49,134 nucleotides of DNA, taken from Oscillospiraceae bacterium (GTDB taxonomy: Bacteria; Bacillota; Clostridia; Oscillospirales; Oscillospiraceae). The stretch is taken from assembly GCA_017617795.1 (NCBI GenBank), contig JAFZVM010000013.1, positions 1-49,134 of the forward strand, given 5' to 3'. A model generated the notes under the pieces. That model was not told the DNA's origin, made no database searches, and saw only the letters and a list, made by a program, of their open reading frames with translations. A program made the translations under genes and the position numbers. The first letter of the stretch is position 1; every line of letters starts with the position of its first letter. Shown here one piece after another: positions 15,336-23,185 of the stretch.

Positions 15336-18300
15336 ATGATGAAACGAATGCTTTGTATAGCAGTTTTCGTGGTAGTCTTATTGTTTTCTTCCTGTTCGAC
15401 AGATATTAAGAAACCGGGTAATAGCGGGGAAACGCAGGATTTTGAAGTCAAGCCAACCAACCGGGGCATCTCCGAAGGCATTGACAATGAAACGCTTATA
15501 AATGACGTAATTGACTGTGATTCCTTCGATTTTGTGGACAACTCGCTAGAGGTCACTGAATTTTCTATCATAAAGCGTCAGACAAACATAGAAGAGAAGA
15601 CCGATTTTGTCTGGGTTAGCATCAAAGCAAAGAATCTTCTATATCAAATCGAACGTAACTTCAAAATGACCTATATTCTATATAATGAAGGCTGGCTTCT
15701 TGAGGAATTTGATGTCTACTCAGATTCAAAACACAGTGATCACATCCTCCCATTACAGAGCATTGAGCAGGAATCGCTTGATTACTATACTTCTTTTGAG
15801 TTTTTGTCCTCAGTTTTAGATGTTACGCAAATCCCGTCTTGGCCAAATGCTGTTCATCACTTTGGTTATTTGAACACAGGACACGATGGTCCGTATATGG
15901 CTGACCAAAACAGCTTCGATATTTATTACATTACAACCGAATATGAATATGAAACTGTGACGGAACGAGTTACAATCCCGATACGACTTGATTTTGCAAA
16001 CAACGATGATGGGGCGGGGTGGCATTGGGTTCCGAGCGTTATCACAAACGATGCCGTGAGATCAATTGTTTTCAACTCTGGAATTCTTGGAACATGGACA
16101 TCCAAGTTTTCAGGCGGTGTTACGCTGTATGGTAATGAAATAGGTGAACGTTGGTTTGAAATGACCATAAGCGATTATGGGGATGATTGGTGTTACATAG
16201 ATTCGTACACTTATACTTATCCTTATTCTCCAAAAAACTCTAGAATCGAGGAAACCCGTTCTAATACCACAGAAGGCAAATTAAAGTTTTGCTGGTCGTT
16301 TGATAAGTACTTTAATGACGGTGGTTACAATGATATTGCTTATACCGTTTCTTGTTATTTGAATAATCTATCGGCGAAGGATCTTCCTGACAGGAGTCAT
16401 GAAACAAATTACACAACATATCAACTTGGCGGTCTTGAATACAGCTTTATTAATATTCCGTTGGTGTGGTCTGAGGGTGACGGAGCATATTGGTCAGATA
16501 ACTCAAATGATGTCCCGTCTGTCGTCAAGAATAGTTGTCCTTCTCCTATCATCTGTGCGGTGGACGACCCATTATACTTGAAAATATTTGATCGAGGTGA
16601 TTTATTCAGTGCACATGGATATAGTCTTGTCAATACGAGATACCTCAAAAGTTCTTCAGAGGAGACATCGACTACTACGCCCGTTCCGACTCAAACTCCA
16701 CAGCAGGATTCCGGGGGAAATGTTTCAGCTATCGGTGGAATAGATGATGGTGAAACGATCGGGAAAATTGTGATTATAGTAGATGCCCTGCGGGTCCGTT
16801 CTTCCCCCAGCACATCCGGCGAAGAAGTTGCCAAGACGATAATGGGCGAAGAATTCCGGGTTTTTGAGATTTCACATGCGGATGGATATACTTGGTACAG
16901 AATCGGGAAGAATGCCTGGATCGCTGATAAAAACAGTGAATATGCGGCGTTCTCGCAAAACAATTCTCCGACAGACTGGGACCTGGATGCTTCGCTCGGC
17001 ACGATCGAGATTCTGGTCGATACCGTCCAGATGAGGAAAGCGCCCAGTATACGCGCGGAAAAAACAATCTGGACTGCTAAGGGAGATAAGTATTGGGTTT
17101 ATGAGATTTCCTATGCGGAATCTTCTGAGGGGCACCTATGGTATAAGATCGGACCGGATGCCTGGGTCCTAGATACAGACGGGAAATCTATCCGCTATTC
17201 TAACCGCATAGACCTGCTGATTGCCCAGGCACAAGGCGTAACGCCGGACCAGAATGATCCGACGACCTTCCGAGGGCATACCTTGGGCGAAGTCATCAAG
17301 GCATTCGGCGATGGGTATAAGACAGATGACTTCGGCTGTTCCGAGCCGTATCCTGGGCTCTTTTACCCGGACAATCGGACGCCCTATGTGTTCCTGTATG
17401 TTGACGCTCATGAGAAACTCGGAGGCCGACAGATCGATCAAAGTGATCTGGATATGGACTTTGTTGTGGCAGATGTCGCGATTCTCAGCGAGATCGAAGC
17501 GGAAACGATATACGGTATAGCAGAGTATCAGAATTGGATATTCGGGGATTCCGGAAGCAACAGTCAAAACGCAGCCACGCTTAACACAGACCTTTACTCC
17601 GTAACGATCCCCGCAGCAATCAATGCAAAATGCGTCTCCCGAGAGCATTGGGACGGGATTTCCTTATATGAGATTACCAGTGTGCTCGACGGCTGCGGCG
17701 GCAATTTCTTCAGTTTGGTCATGTATGCGGCTGACGATTTCAGCTTTCTGGATAATCCAACCATTGTATCCTATCAGGGAATGCTCACCGCGCAGAACGG
17801 AGAACGATACAACTTGTTTTTCTGCCAGCCTACGGACGTTCAATGGTCGTCCGCAGGTTATGACAACTTTGTTGCCTGCTCCGACTGCGCAGAGGAGATC
17901 CTGGCATCCCTCCGGCCGCAGAATGGTGTTACTTTAACAAAGCCGAAGGAACTGAATCCTCAAAGCAAACAGGTCGTATTTGTCAGCACATACGAATACA
18001 ACGGTCAATACGGTGCCAGACTGTGCGTGGCAGAGTGGACGGATGAAGCCTGGAAAACCAGGCTCTCCGATATCGTTGCTTCCATCGGCTCCAATGGTAC
18101 CACGACCGACAAGCATGAAGGGGATCACTGCACCCCAAGCGGCACCTTCAATATCCTGTTCTGCTTCTCCGACCGCACATTGGAAACCGGACTCAGGCAG
18201 AAAACGCTACGCGACGGGGACGTATGGGTCACGGATCAGAACTCCCGATACTACAACACGATCCAGGCCGACAGCGCCCGATACAAGGACTGGACCAAGA

Positions 18301-18557
18301 GCGAGAACATCTATCGGCAGCTTACCTCTGGCCGCAGCGTCGCCGGGATCTTCTTCGATTATAACGGAGATGGGGAGACCGCAGGTTCCGCAACGCCGGG
18401 TGCCGGGGCCGCACTGTTCCTGGATGGAGTTGGCAGCAACGGTGATCTCTACACCGGATACGGAGACATCAAGCTTAACGGTGATGATATGCTGCGGCTG
18501 CTGAAGGTCCTGGATTCCACTCTAAACCCCGTGATCATCATTGATCCGGTAAACTGA
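15336..18557 (+). CDS. lipoprotein with two SH3b domains and a catalytically dead L,D-transpeptidase-like domain
   Basis: This 1073-residue protein starts with a lipoprotein signal (hydrophobic run, then LLFSSC). Residues 20-455 are an unrecognised, Tyr/Asp-rich extracellular region. Two bacterial SH3 domains follow (about 475-540 and 550-615: DALRVRSSPS and DTVQMRKAPS, each ending in a WYRIG/WYKIG block), then a region of unknown fold to about 865. The last 200 residues resemble a YkuD-type L,D-transpeptidase: GDHCTPSG at 929-936 matches the substrate-loop motif. Where the neighbouring enzyme has IFLHC and AGCVSL, this protein has LFLDG (Asp1030) and YGDIKL (Asp1044), so both His and Cys are replaced by Asp. 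Probably a cell-wall-binding pseudoenzyme. The first half is clearly more AT-rich than the flanks. AAGGAAAGG precedes the start. Confidence 0.75.
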   Translation: MMKRMLCIAVFVVVLLFSSCSTDIKKPGNSGETQDFEVKPTNRGISEGIDNETLINDVIDCDSFDFVDNSLEVTEFSIIKRQTNIEEKTDFVWVSIKAKNLLYQIERNFKMTYILYNEGWLLEEFDVYSDSKHSDHILPLQSIEQESLDYYTSFEFLSSVLDVTQIPSWPNAVHHFGYLNTGHDGPYMADQNSFDIYYITTEYEYETVTERVTIPIRLDFANNDDGAGWHWVPSVITNDAVRSIVFNSGILGTWTSKFSGGVTLYGNEIGERWFEMTISDYGDDWCYIDSYTYTYPYSPKNSRIEETRSNTTEGKLKFCWSFDKYFNDGGYNDIAYTVSCYLNNLSAKDLPDRSHETNYTTYQLGGLEYSFINIPLVWSEGDGAYWSDNSNDVPSVVKNSCPSPIICAVDDPLYLKIFDRGDLFSAHGYSLVNTRYLKSSSEETSTTTPVPTQTPQQDSGGNVSAIGGIDDGETIGKIVIIVDALRVRSSPSTSGEEVAKTIMGEEFRVFEISHADGYTWYRIGKNAWIADKNSEYAAFSQNNSPTDWDLDASLGTIEILVDTVQMRKAPSIRAEKTIWTAKGDKYWVYEISYAESSEGHLWYKIGPDAWVLDTDGKSIRYSNRIDLLIAQAQGVTPDQNDPTTFRGHTLGEVIKAFGDGYKTDDFGCSEPYPGLFYPDNRTPYVFLYVDAHEKLGGRQIDQSDLDMDFVVADVAILSEIEAETIYGIAEYQNWIFGDSGSNSQNAATLNTDLYSVTIPAAINAKCVSREHWDGISLYEITSVLDGCGGNFFSLVMYAADDFSFLDNPTIVSYQGMLTAQNGERYNLFFCQPTDVQWSSAGYDNFVACSDCAEEILASLRPQNGVTLTKPKELNPQSKQVVFVSTYEYNGQYGARLCVAEWTDEAWKTRLSDIVASIGSNGTTTDKHEGDHCTPSGTFNILFCFSDRTLETGLRQKTLRDGDVWVTDQNSRYYNTIQADSARYKDWTKSENIYRQLTSGRSVAGIFFDYNGDGETAGSATPGAGAALFLDGVGSNGDLYTGYGDIKLNGDDMLRLLKVLDSTLNPVIIIDPVN

Positions 18558-18569
18558 CAAAATGCGCCG

Positions 18570-19631
18570 ATGAGACAGAAAAAGAAACCGTTGCTTGCCT
18601 TACTGGCCGCGGCAGTCCTGATGGCAAGTCTGGCCGCCTGTCAGGAGCAGCCGGATTCAGGGCGCGGGGAAGCGGAGGCTGCGGACTTCCCGATCCCTGC
18701 GGAGACTGCCGAACCGAGCGTTTTCCCTGTCCCGCCGCAGGCGGCTCCCAGCCCGCAGATGACCGCAGTTCCGGATTCTCCGTCCCCTGCAGATGAACCT
18801 TTCGATCCCCCGGCGGAAAGCCCGCCGCCTCCGGAGCCGGAAAAGCGCGGGAACCTGATGGTACGGGACGGACTGGCATACCTGACGGACGGCAGCGGCA
18901 GCGTGATCTCCCATGAAGCAGGCCTGTACGACTGGGACGGTTATACCTATTATTTCCGGGAGGACGGAACGGTCGCTGCGGACAAGGTCGTATCCATTGC
19001 GGGCAGCGATTACCGATTCGATGAACAGGGCCGGTGGATGAGCCCCCTGCGGGCCGCGGTGGAAGCGACGGAAACGGCAAAAAAGACGGACCAGATCGTG
19101 CTGGCGGTGGACCACGAGTTGACATTTTGGGAAAAGGCGGAGGACGGCTCCTGGCGGCTGCGGATGGACGTCTGCTGCGGATATGGCGGAAACGGACTGG
19201 TGGAGGCGGACTCCCGGATCATGGGCACGCGCACCACCCCCATCGGCTCCTTTCCTCTGACCCTCGCTTTCGGTCTCGGTCCGGATCCGGGGACCGGCAT
19301 GACTTACCGACAGATCACGGAGAACTCCTATTGGTCGTCGGAGGATAACGACACCTACAACACCTGGGTCGAAAGCGATACGCCCGTCTCCGGGGAGCAC
19401 CTGATCGACTATTACCAGTACAAATACGCCGTGAATATCGGTTTCAACCTGGACCCGCCGGACCATGGCCGGGGCTGCGCCATCTTCCTGCACTGCAAAA
19501 GCACCGGCACCTGGAATACCGCGGGCTGCGTCAGTCTGACGGAGGAGGACATGCTGGAACTCCTGCTGTACCTGCGGGACGGAGCGTACATGATCATCGT
19601 AAAGGATATAGAATCCATATCCGTATACTGA
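18570..19631 (+). CDS. L,D-transpeptidase lipoprotein
   Basis: This 353-residue protein has a lipobox (MASLAAC, Cys24), a Pro/Glu-rich linker to about residue 85, a short choline/glucan-binding-like repeat region (about 90-150: GLYDWDGYTYYFREDGT and YRFDEQGRWM) and a YkuD catalytic domain at the C-terminus. The domain shows RTTPIGSFPL, then IFLHC with His308 and AGCVSL with Cys320, the catalytic pair. Such enzymes make 3-3 peptidoglycan cross-links or attach proteins to the wall, outside the membrane. The start lies 12 bp after the stop of the dead paralogue with no clear ribosome binding site, suggesting translational coupling. It is GC-rich, unlike the first half of its neighbour. Confidence 0.85.
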   Translation: MRQKKKPLLALLAAAVLMASLAACQEQPDSGRGEAEAADFPIPAETAEPSVFPVPPQAAPSPQMTAVPDSPSPADEPFDPPAESPPPPEPEKRGNLMVRDGLAYLTDGSGSVISHEAGLYDWDGYTYYFREDGTVAADKVVSIAGSDYRFDEQGRWMSPLRAAVEATETAKKTDQIVLAVDHELTFWEKAEDGSWRLRMDVCCGYGGNGLVEADSRIMGTRTTPIGSFPLTLAFGLGPDPGTGMTYRQITENSYWSSEDNDTYNTWVESDTPVSGEHLIDYYQYKYAVNIGFNLDPPDHGRGCAIFLHCKSTGTWNTAGCVSLTEEDMLELLLYLRDGAYMIIVKDIESISVY

Positions 19632-19647
19632 GTTTCGAAAAAGAGAA

Positions 19648-19677
19648 AACAACCGGGCCCATACGGGCTCGGCTGTT
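19648..19677 (-). terminator. intrinsic terminator between convergent genes
   Basis: A 13-bp stem with wobble pairs (19648-19660 with 19665-19677) and an ATAC loop. The T-rich tail is on the minus strand (complement of 19633-19647), so it chiefly ends the coaX operon; plus-strand termination after the L,D-transpeptidase would be weaker. Confidence 0.7.
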
Positions 19678-19696
19678 CTTCATAAAAGCGGTTGGA

Positions 19697-20554
19697 TTAT
19701 TCTTCCGTCTGATCCTTCGGCTCCTGGGGAGCTTCCTCCGCCGGCTGAGGGATCTGCGGCGCCAGAGCGCGTCCGCAGTTGGGGCAGAAGCGGGAGTCCG
19801 CCTTGACGGGGCTGCCGCAGCCGGGGCAGTAGATCATAGGAGATGCGGAGCCGGCAGCGGAGCCCACATCGTATGCGGAGGCTTCCTGAGCCGCCCGCTC
19901 CGAAGCCATGCGGCCGGTGGTGATCTCCTCATAGAAGGCCGCGTGGAGCAGGCCGTAGAGCAGAGGCAGGAAGGCGATGCAGCACAGGACATAGATGAAG
20001 GTCACCAGCCGGAAGAGGACGCCGATCACCGGGATCGCGCTCAGGGCGATCAGGATCAGGAACGCCACCGCGACCAGGACAGCGGTAAGGATATCCGCAC
20101 CGAACATGAGGCCCTTCCAGCCCTTCGTCTCCTCCCGGGAGACCTTCCTGGCATCCAGCGCCTTCACCTCGGGCCGCTCCATGAGGATGTAGGGCACAAA
20201 GGCGTATTCATAGGACCGGATGATGGCAAAGATGAAGCCCACGATGGGGATCAGGCCCCACAGGAGCTTGAACAGCTCCGCCCAGGCCGAGCCCGCCAGC
20301 TTTTTGCCGAAATCCTGACGGAAACCGTCGAACAGGTTCTCCACCCGGATGTCCTCCCCCCGGTAGCCCAGGAGATAGACCCGGTTGATGCCCAGGCCCA
20401 TGAGGAGCGCAATGGCAAGGGCAATCAGAGGCACAAAGCCGGACAAAGCGCTGCCCAGACTCGTGAGAAAGATGCCCAGCAGGGTGATGCCCCAAAGCCG
20501 GAACGGCTTTTTCACCAGGACGCTGAATACGCGGCCGTAGATGGTTTTGATCAT
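19697..20554 (-). CDS. DUF975-like membrane protein with C-terminal zinc ribbon
   Basis: This 285-residue protein has about five or six hydrophobic helices with polar loops, resembling the DUF975 family (VENLFDGFRQDFG; ALDARKVSREETKGWKG between helices). The C-terminal tail has a double-Cys zinc ribbon, YCPGCG and FCPNCGRAL, and ends in a Pro/Glu-rich stretch. No biochemical role is known for the family. Its start overlaps the stop of coaX by four bases, so the two are co-translated. Confidence 0.7.
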   Translation of the reverse strand: MIKTIYGRVFSVLVKKPFRLWGITLLGIFLTSLGSALSGFVPLIALAIALLMGLGINRVYLLGYRGEDIRVENLFDGFRQDFGKKLAGSAWAELFKLLWGLIPIVGFIFAIIRSYEYAFVPYILMERPEVKALDARKVSREETKGWKGLMFGADILTAVLVAVAFLILIALSAIPVIGVLFRLVTFIYVLCCIAFLPLLYGLLHAAFYEEITTGRMASERAAQEASAYDVGSAAGSASPMIYCPGCGSPVKADSRFCPNCGRALAPQIPQPAEEAPQEPKDQTEE

Positions 20555-21354
20555 GATTCTTTACCGCCCTTTCTTTGTTTTCTTTCCTTCGGTCTGTTTT
20601 TCTCATAGAGGATGCGCAGACCCTCCAGAAGCAGATTATCGTCGTGTATCACCTTGTGACGGCAATGAGGGATGATCTTGGAGCTCAGCCCGCCGGTGGA
20701 CACCACGGTGCAGGTATCTCCCAATTCCTCCTCGATCCGGTCGATGAGGCCGTCCACCATGGCGGCGTTGCCGTAGATAAGGCCGCTCTGCATGCTGTCC
20801 ACGCTGTTGGTGCCGATGACCTGCTTCGGTTCGTCGAAGGAGATCCGGGGCAGCTGGGCCGTGCGGGCGGTGAGGGCGTCGAAGGAGACCATCACGCCGG
20901 GATAGATGATGACTCCCCGGAAAAAGCCCTCCCGGTCGATCACCGAAAAGGTGGTGGCCGTGCCCAGGTCCATGATGATCTGGGGCTTGGGGTACTTGTC
21001 CAGGGTGGCCACCGCAGCCACCACCAGGTCCGCGCCCAGCTCCTTGGGATCGCCCACCGCGATGTTCAGCCCGGTCTTCATGCCGGGTCCCACCACCATG
21101 GCTTCCTTCCCCGTCAGGAGCAGCACCACGTTCTTCATGATGCTGATGAGGGGCGGCACGACGGAGGAGATGATGGAGCCCTCCACCTTTTTCAGGTCCA
21201 CCTGGTGGATCTCCAGCAGTTCCTTGATCAAAACGGTGTACTCCGCCTCGGTCTTATCCAGGCTGGTGGAGATGCGGGTGAGGAACAGGGTCTTCTCCCC
21301 TTCCAATCCCCCCAGGACGATGTTGGTATTGCCGATATCAAACGCAAGGATCAT
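20551..21354 (-). CDS. coaX: type III pantothenate kinase
   Basis: This 267-residue CoaX phosphorylates pantothenate in the first step of coenzyme A synthesis. It has the ASKHA phosphate motif DIGNTN at residues 5-10, GADLVVAAVA and DLGTATTFSVID, a YPGVMVSFDALTARTAQLP block and VVSTGGLSSKI near the C-terminus. Length fits the family (about 255-270). Ribosome binding site GGAGGG lies 8 nt ahead. It follows an ECF S component that may import pantothenate. Confidence 0.95.
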   Translation of the reverse strand: MILAFDIGNTNIVLGGLEGEKTLFLTRISTSLDKTEAEYTVLIKELLEIHQVDLKKVEGSIISSVVPPLISIMKNVVLLLTGKEAMVVGPGMKTGLNIAVGDPKELGADLVVAAVATLDKYPKPQIIMDLGTATTFSVIDREGFFRGVIIYPGVMVSFDALTARTAQLPRISFDEPKQVIGTNSVDSMQSGLIYGNAAMVDGLIDRIEEELGDTCTVVSTGGLSSKIIPHCRHKVIHDDNLLLEGLRILYEKNRPKERKQRKGGKES

Positions 21355-21378
21355 GGTCTTTCCCTCCGTTCCGCAGCG

Positions 21379-21960
21379 TTAATTCTTATCCTTCCGGGCA
21401 ATGCGGATCAGCCGGACGATCACGGGGCTCAGCACGATGTTGAACAAAAGCTCAAACAGGAAGTTGCCCCCCACCAGGCCCAGGATCATAAAGGTGCCGG
21501 CGTTTTCGTAGCCGAAGCGTGCAGCCCACTCCCGGATGGTGGGCATGAAGAAGACCAGGCAGCCCAGCAGGAACACGCCGGTATTCACCACAGGGGTGAC
21601 GACGGCTGCGGTGATCACGGCAGGGGTCTCATGCCTGGACAGCAGATTGTACACCGCTCCGGCGCAGAGACCTGCCAGGGAGCCCTTCACCAGGACGGTG
21701 AGGATCGTGCCCAGGGGACTGATGGCCAGAAAGGCAGCCGCGTCTCCGCTCAGAAGCACCACGATGCCGAAAACGAAGCCCAGCCAGCACCCCGCCCAGG
21801 GACCGTACAGGGCGGCGCCCACCACGATGGGCACCAGCACCAGGGAGATGGAGAAGGTGCCGAATCGGATGAAGGAGCCCAGGAGCTGGAGCACCACCAC
21901 GATGGCTGTGAGCAGGGCAAGCCCGGTGAGCTTACGGGTGTTGAAGCGTTTACCGTTCAT
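21379..21960 (-). CDS. ECF transporter S component, possibly for pantothenate
   Basis: This 193-residue membrane protein has five or six helices and an ECF S-component look (LTGLALLTAIVVVLQLLGSF, then FGTFSISLVLVPIVVGAALYGP and GFVFGIVVLLSGD). No ATPase or EcfT is adjacent, so it would use a shared ECF module. The next gene is coaX, so pantothenate is the natural guess for its ligand; this is context inference only. The start at 21960 follows AAGGAGG; a longer reading to 22008 lacks a ribosome binding site. Confidence 0.8.
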   Translation of the reverse strand: MNGKRFNTRKLTGLALLTAIVVVLQLLGSFIRFGTFSISLVLVPIVVGAALYGPWAGCWLGFVFGIVVLLSGDAAAFLAISPLGTILTVLVKGSLAGLCAGAVYNLLSRHETPAVITAAVVTPVVNTGVFLLGCLVFFMPTIREWAARFGYENAGTFMILGLVGGNFLFELLFNIVLSPVIVRLIRIARKDKN

Positions 21961-22019
21961 ATTCAATTCCTCCTTGCTGTCGCCCCGCTCCGGGCGGGTG
22001 CGGCGCATATTGCGCTCCC

Positions 22020-22048
22020 ATTATATGCATGGACGCGGAAAATGTAAA
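22020..22048 (-). promoter_or_regulatory. sigma-A promoter of the ECF-S/coaX operon
   Basis: On the minus strand TTTACA (22043-22048), a 17-bp spacer and a perfect TATAAT (22020-22025), about 60 bp before the start. Confidence 0.75.
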
Positions 22049-22134
22049 GAGGTTCCGGGTCCTGCGGCGGCGCCGGTTCGGAACGGCCCCGAAAAGTCCT
22101 CCTCCGCGACTGAAAACTTTTTCTTTATCGGATA

Positions 22135-22163
22135 TTGACAAACCCATTCATCTTTGTTATGAT
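22135..22163 (+). promoter_or_regulatory. sigma-A promoter of the tRNA pair
   Basis: A perfect TTGACA (22135-22140), a 17-bp spacer and TATGAT (22158-22163), about 31 bp before the tRNA-Thr gene. Confidence 0.8.
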
Positions 22164-22194
22164 TCCCCTTGCTGGTATTGACGCGGCGCCTCAT

Positions 22195-22270
22195 GCTGGT
22201 GTAGCTCAGTCGGTAGAGCAGCTGATTTGTAATCAGCAGGTCGGGGGTTCAAGTCCGTCCACCAGCTCCA
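22195..22270 (+). tRNA. tRNA-Thr (anticodon TGT)
   Basis: A 76-nt cloverleaf: acceptor GCTGGTG with CACCAGC, D-arm AGCTCAGTCGGTAGAGC, anticodon stem GCTGA/TCAGC with loop TTTGTAA, T-loop GTTCAAG, and an encoded CCA end. Confidence 0.97.
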
Positions 22271-22526
22271 TCGTCGGTGCGGATTGCGCATATTCGTTTC
22301 CGCGCAAGCGCGAAAACTCATTCGCTTCATCGCACCTCCTCCTCGCGCCGCGACCACTTCGCTGGGTCGCGCCGCGAAAACGGGGGATATAGGCGATTTG
22401 TCACAATTGAATTCCTCAATCTCAAATCGAAGCGGATGCTTCGATTTGAAGAGGAGCCGCAGCGAAGGGAGCGAGCTTTCGGCCTTGGCCGGAAGCGAGA
22501 CGATCCGGAGCTTGCGGCGACGACGC
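22271..22526 (+). repeat. hairpin-rich spacer between two tRNA genes
   Basis: This 256-bp spacer has no credible gene. It holds several GC-rich inverted repeats: CGCGCAAGCGCG near 22302, a CGCGACC stem around 22350, a perfect 11-bp stem with GGAT loop at 22423-22448 (CAAATCGAAGC arm) and a GCTTTCGGCC/GGCCGGAAGC stem near 22470. The 22423 hairpin shares its CAAATCG...CGATTTG frame with a hairpin at 30679-30711, so both may belong to one dispersed intergenic repeat family. Confidence 0.6.
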
Positions 22527-22611
22527 GGGGGTGTTCCCGAGTGGCCAAAGGGGACAGACTGTAAATCTGCTGGCTATGCCTACGGTGGTTCGAATCCACC
22601 CGCCCCCACCA
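22527..22611 (+). tRNA. tRNA-Tyr (anticodon GTA)
   Basis: An 85-nt class II tRNA with a long variable arm: acceptor GGGGGTG with CGCCCCC, anticodon loop CTGTAAA giving GTA, variable arm after TCTGC, T-arm GGTGG-TTCGAAT-CCACC and an encoded CCA end. Confidence 0.97.
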
Positions 22612-22613
22612 TG

Positions 22614-22645
22614 AAAAAAGCACTTGCTTCGGCAAGTGCTTTTTT
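22614..22645 (+). terminator. intrinsic terminator after tRNA-Tyr
   Basis: A perfect 14-bp stem including A6/T6 ends (22614-22627 with 22632-22645) with a very stable TTCG tetraloop. The A and T tracts make it work on both strands. Confidence 0.95.
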
Positions 22646-22705
22646 CAATGAAGCCGCCCCTGCGGGGCTAATGAAGGAATGAAGCCGCTTCGCTATGGGT
22701 AACGC

Positions 22706-22734
22706 TTGCGTCGTACCGCATGATTACCTATAAT
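22706..22734 (+). promoter_or_regulatory. sigma-A promoter for the 22.9-27.3 kb genes
   Basis: TTGCGT (22706-22711), a 17-bp spacer and a perfect TATAAT (22729-22734). It gives a leader of about 110 nt ahead of the first gene at 22852; the leader shows no clear known riboswitch. Confidence 0.65.
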
Positions 22735-22851
22735 ATAATCATCAAAACGACTGCCCCTCAGGAGACGGGCTCCATGGAGTTCAAGCACTCCCGGGGAGCA
22801 GAGATCGTTCTTCGAAGTCCGGCGAAAACAGCGGGACAAGGGAGGCACAGC

Positions 22852-23142
22852 ATGAAAACGATCGCCGAGACGATCCTTTCCGACGGTTTTGCAGAGTTTT
22901 CCCATCATGGCATACAATACCTTATCCAGCAGGAGAGCAACAAAGGGTGCCACTACCTCAGCTTATGGCGTCAATCCCCCGGCGCGGCCTGTTTGTGCCG
23001 TGTTTGCTTTGACGTTTTTGATGGGATCTCGGACGAGACCATAGAGGAATTGTTCGACCAGCCGCTCCCGGACGGGAAAACGGTTCGGGACATGATCCAA
23101 AGTGCGGAGATCATCACGGCTGACTGCGCCGACAAATCATAA
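22852..23142 (+). CDS. small hypothetical protein
   Basis: This 96-residue protein is not one I recognise. It begins MKTIAETILSDGFAEFSHHG and has a mixed alpha/beta look, with LCRVCFDVFDGISDETIEELF in the middle and a short acidic C-terminus. The start follows GGAGG by 6 nt; an upstream in-frame ATG at 22720 overlaps the promoter and is rejected. It stands 43 bp before the oxidoreductase operon with no terminator between, so it is probably co-transcribed with it. Confidence 0.65.
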   Translation: MKTIAETILSDGFAEFSHHGIQYLIQQESNKGCHYLSLWRQSPGAACLCRVCFDVFDGISDETIEELFDQPLPDGKTVRDMIQSAEIITADCADKS

Positions 23143-23185
23143 TAAAAGACTATAAATATCAACTGCTCATAAGGAGGGATCCGCC

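Noticed and set aside
22271-22526. CRISPR array between the tRNAs
   Set aside because: The hairpins differ from one another and are not evenly spaced; no repeated unit of 25-37 bp with unique spacers.
22157-22635. Several short ORFs over the tRNA-Thr and tRNA-Tyr region
   Set aside because: They overlap two perfect tRNA genes and a hairpin-rich spacer, so they are not coding.
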